DNA from: Diaporthe sp. PMI_573
Taxonomy: Eukaryota > Ascomycota > Sordariomycetes > Diaporthales > Diaporthaceae
Direction of reading: 5' to 3'
Length of the DNA stretch: 64,000 nt
NCBI GenBank assembly: GCA_021399435.1
Contig: JAJTUP010000034.1
Location: 310,001 to 374,000, forward strand
Shown here: piece by piece, positions 61,747 to 64,000 of the stretch
Position numbering within the stretch: position 1 is the stretch's first letter
Layout: each line of letters starts with the position of its first letter
Made by a program: the position numbers and the translations under genes
Notes under the pieces: generated by a model
The model's input: the letters and a program-made list of their open reading frames with translations, nothing else
Database searches by the model: none
Told to the model about the DNA's origin: nothing

Positions 61747-61790
61747 TATGTATGTATGTATGTATGTATGTATGTATGTATGTACGTACG
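61747..61790. repeat. (TATG)9 followed by (TACG)2
   Basis: Nine perfect TATG units then two TACG units and a gtatata tail, in the 3' flank of the spartin gene. Confidence 0.93.
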
Positions 61791-62062
61791 TGTATATAGA
61801 GACCGACATGTATACTCATGTAGAAGTTGCCTAATGCACCGTAATAATCAAGCAACTTCGTGCCGCGTCTTGTCCATGCATGCAGTAAGACGGCCGCCAG
61901 AGCCGGCGACTCGGCCGAGTGAGGACGCCCTAAAGGGACCGCACGGAGCCTGAGACCTTGGGAGGAGCAACAAGATCCAGGTCGCTGTTGCTTTTTCAAA
62001 ATTCGGCTACCCGAATTGAACAAGCTGGCAACGAACTCGGCATGATATTCTAAGCCACCCCA

Positions 62063-62079
62063 CCCCCCCCAAAAAAAAA
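62063..62079. repeat. C8-A9 homopolymer junction
   Basis: Eight C followed by nine A, resembling the C13-A9 junction at 15380-15401. Confidence 0.9.
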
Positions 62080-62502
62080 CAAAGTCGAATGTACAGTCAC
62101 ACTGCAGAGTGCTGGCTACACTGTATGCACGCACATTGCAACGACGCGTCTCAGTTGAGCTCCCCGCCCATCGCCTCGGCCCCACGTTACTCGGCACTTG
62201 CCCTCGAGAACAGGCATCCTCGCCGCAGAATCGGTACCCATGTGCTGTCGGTGGGAATTGTGTGGAGCCTCCATTTTGTTCTATCACCAGTTTGCCGACC
62301 GTCGAAAACAACCACAGGAGAAGGCACGCGCCACTGATGGGGCAAGGTCAGGAAACAAACACCCCCCAGTGCCCCCTTCCCAATGGGCCCTCCCAGGGGA
62401 TGCCATCCATCCTTCACAAATCCCATCGGCCCGACGCGTCCGACGCTCGCTGACATGTAATCAACCTCGTCGCTCCAGGCGCAAGAGTCCGTCCTCCCGA
62501 AG

Positions 62503-64000
62503 ATGCTCCACGAAATCCTCCTCTCCCTCTCAGGACACCCTTCGCCCCTGCTCCGAACCGCCCAAGCCTCAGACCCCAATGCGCCCGCTAGTACCCTGAT
62601 CTCGCCGCCGGAGCGCGAGCTCCTGCGCTCCGTCGCGCACCTGAGCGAGCTGCACGTCAAGCTGCTCAGCTTCGCCGCCCAGATAGCCGCCTCGCACCCG
62701 TCCATGATATGCCGCGCCGTGGCCACCGCGGTCAGCAGCGTGCACCTGGCCGCGTTCCAGCGCAAGGTGCTGGACGTGGAGGAGACCGTCCTGCGCAAGG
62801 ACGCCGGCCTGGTCGGCGCCTACAACATCGTCCCGTTGACGGCGGTGGTCGGCGAGTTCAGCGGCTGGACGAGGAGGCTGGAGTGGATGTGGGAGACGGT
62901 GCAGTTCATGCTTGTCACGGAGAAGCGCTCAGACGGCACGGAGACGTTCTGCACGGGGGCAGCCATCATCAACAGGCTGCGGGGCGGGTTGCAGACGGGG
63001 TACGCGGACATCGAGGGGACAGCCCGGAGCTTGGTCCAAGTCGCGGAGACTGCCTGGGTGAGGCAGGTGTCGGCTTGGATTCTATACGGCCGTCTCCCCG
63101 GGTTTGGCGCCGAGGACTTCTTCATCCAGCAGCCAGCGGACGGAGAGGATGACTTCGTCTCTGTCACAGACCTTCTTCCGTCATTCATTACTCCACCGAC
63201 AGCCGCGTCGATGCTCTTCATAGGGCGCTCTCTAAACCATATCAGGGCCAAGAGCAGCCTGGAGGGCGGCATGCAGGGGATGGATCACCTGTCCTCTCAA
63301 CTGCGAGAGCTCTCTCAGTTGACATACCCCTTGGACAGTGCCACCTTCTCACGGACAGTCACAAGCATCAGGCTCTTTCTTTCTCGAAATACCCTGCAGA
63401 AGCTCCTGCCCTTATCAAGGGTCCTGGAGATGCTCCATCTGCTCCGAGACTTCTTCCTCCTCGGACGTGGCGAGTTCGCCATGGCTCTCACACAGCAAGC
63501 GGACGAGAAGATTCGTAGCAGGTGGCGAAGGGCCGACAATCTAGCCCACGAAAAACGCGACGGCCTGAGCGGTGTCGTCGTTAAAGAAGGTGAAGTCATC
63601 GCTGTCCTGGCCAGGACTTGGGCAGCGATGAGCTCAATGCAAGGGCACAAGGTGGAAGAGGACGAGGGGCTCGAAATGGCCAGAGACCTGCTCAAGCTGA
63701 CTCTGGCAAAGTCAAAATCGGCCACCCCGGCAAGACTGGGGCCAGCAAGCCAAATAGTGCCGACTCCGTTCCGCAATCTCATGTTCTCTGTTCCTGTCAC
63801 GCTCACCGTCCGTGTCCCCTCGCCCCTGGACTTGTTCCTCAGCCAGTCGGACGTGCAGGCTTACACAGCCATCAACTCTTACCTTCACTCCATCCGCCGC
63901 GCACACCTCCGACTCACAGACCTCTGGAAGATCACGCCGCTTAGGAGGCACCACCCACCACCTCCTAAGCCGGCACAAGGGAGCACCAAGGGCGGCCGTG
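62503..64000 (+). CDS. GCP4: Gamma-tubulin complex component 4 (GCP4/Spc97-Spc98 family), 3' end off the window
   Basis: Structural subunit of the gamma-tubulin ring complex that nucleates microtubules at spindle pole bodies (family knowledge). The ATG at 62503 opens MLHEILLSLSGHPSPLL, the diagnostic GCP4 start, and the frame stays open without a stop to base 64000 (499 codons so far). The N-terminal GRIP1-type region includes ELLRSVAHLSELHVKLLSFA, VRKDAGL-like LRKDAGLVGAYNIVPLTAVV and WILYGRLPGFGAEDFFIQ. The GRIP2 start is marked by LPLSRVLEMLHLLRDFFLLGRGEFA. Near the edge, TAINSYLHSIRRAHLRLTDLW is a conserved GCP motif. The remaining C-terminal domain lies outside the window. I translated this frame by hand and saw no intron in the visible part. 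Confidence 0.9.
   Translation, partial: MLHEILLSLSGHPSPLLRTAQASDPNAPASTLISPPERELLRSVAHLSELHVKLLSFAAQIAASHPSMICRAVATAVSSVHLAAFQRKVLDVEETVLRKDAGLVGAYNIVPLTAVVGEFSGWTRRLEWMWETVQFMLVTEKRSDGTETFCTGAAIINRLRGGLQTGYADIEGTARSLVQVAETAWVRQVSAWILYGRLPGFGAEDFFIQQPADGEDDFVSVTDLLPSFITPPTAASMLFIGRSLNHIRAKSSLEGGMQGMDHLSSQLRELSQLTYPLDSATFSRTVTSIRLFLSRNTLQKLLPLSRVLEMLHLLRDFFLLGRGEFAMALTQQADEKIRSRWRRADNLAHEKRDGLSGVVVKEGEVIAVLARTWAAMSSMQGHKVEEDEGLEMARDLLKLTLAKSKSATPARLGPASQIVPTPFRNLMFSVPVTLTVRVPSPLDLFLSQSDVQAYTAINSYLHSIRRAHLRLTDLWKITPLRRHHPPPPKPAQGSTKGGR

Larger units (their letters stand above)
61460..62502. other. Intergenic: spartin 3' flank and GCP4 upstream region
   Basis: About 1 kb without a gene. It contains a (TATG) repeat at 61747-61790 and a C8-A9 junction at 62063-62079. 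Confidence 0.55.

Overview
The window is nuclear DNA of a filamentous ascomycete (Pezizomycotina, most likely a Sordariomycete). The genes are split by short introns (mostly 55-112 bp) with GT..AG borders, CTAAC/CTAAT-like branch sites and CT-rich leaders. The protein families are fungal: an ENA-type cation ATPase, a DUF221/CSC1 channel, a Zn2Cys6 regulator, a Ran1-type kinase and a Kex2-type peptide precursor. Exon joins were worked out by hand from frame and motif continuity. No rRNA, CRISPR array or intact transposon was found.

Layout. 0-4 kb: the ribosome-associated factor TMA7 (cut by the left edge) is divergent from the splicing kinase prp4. 4-25.5 kb: two gene deserts of about 9.5 and 10 kb surround one isolated Ran1-family kinase; the right half of the second desert (about 20-25 kb) is AT-richer and holds at least one decayed coding fragment. 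25.5-26.2 kb: a secreted repeat protein, with Cys-containing repeats followed by basic cleavage sites, sits at the edge of that AT-rich block and is the most unusual gene here. 27.9-43.8 kb: a dense, conserved segment with a PCI/CSN8-like protein, an SDR oxidoreductase, dolichol-phosphate mannosyltransferase, an ENA P-type ATPase, a disordered Ala/Pro-rich protein, and a divergent pair of nucleotide-sugar transporter and GT8 glycosyltransferase. 44.5-45.4 kb: an unrecognised, partly disordered protein. 48.7-56.3 kb: a CSC1/OSCA-like channel convergent with a Zn2Cys6 transcription factor. 59.8-64 kb: a spartin/senescence-domain protein followed by gamma-tubulin complex component 4, cut by the right edge.

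Functional links. The genes do not form one pathway cluster. Three of them (DPM1, the nucleotide-sugar transporter, GT8) serve ER/Golgi glycosylation within about 13 kb, and two of these share one promoter region. Two genes (TMA7, CSC1) carry introns with a GC instead of GT donor. The prp4 gene contains a stop-free, in-frame 60 bp intron inside its kinase domain and an unusually long 593 bp intron.

Limits. Start codons of the Zn2Cys6 factor and of the 44.5 kb hypothetical gene are uncertain, and no similarity search or expression data could be used.
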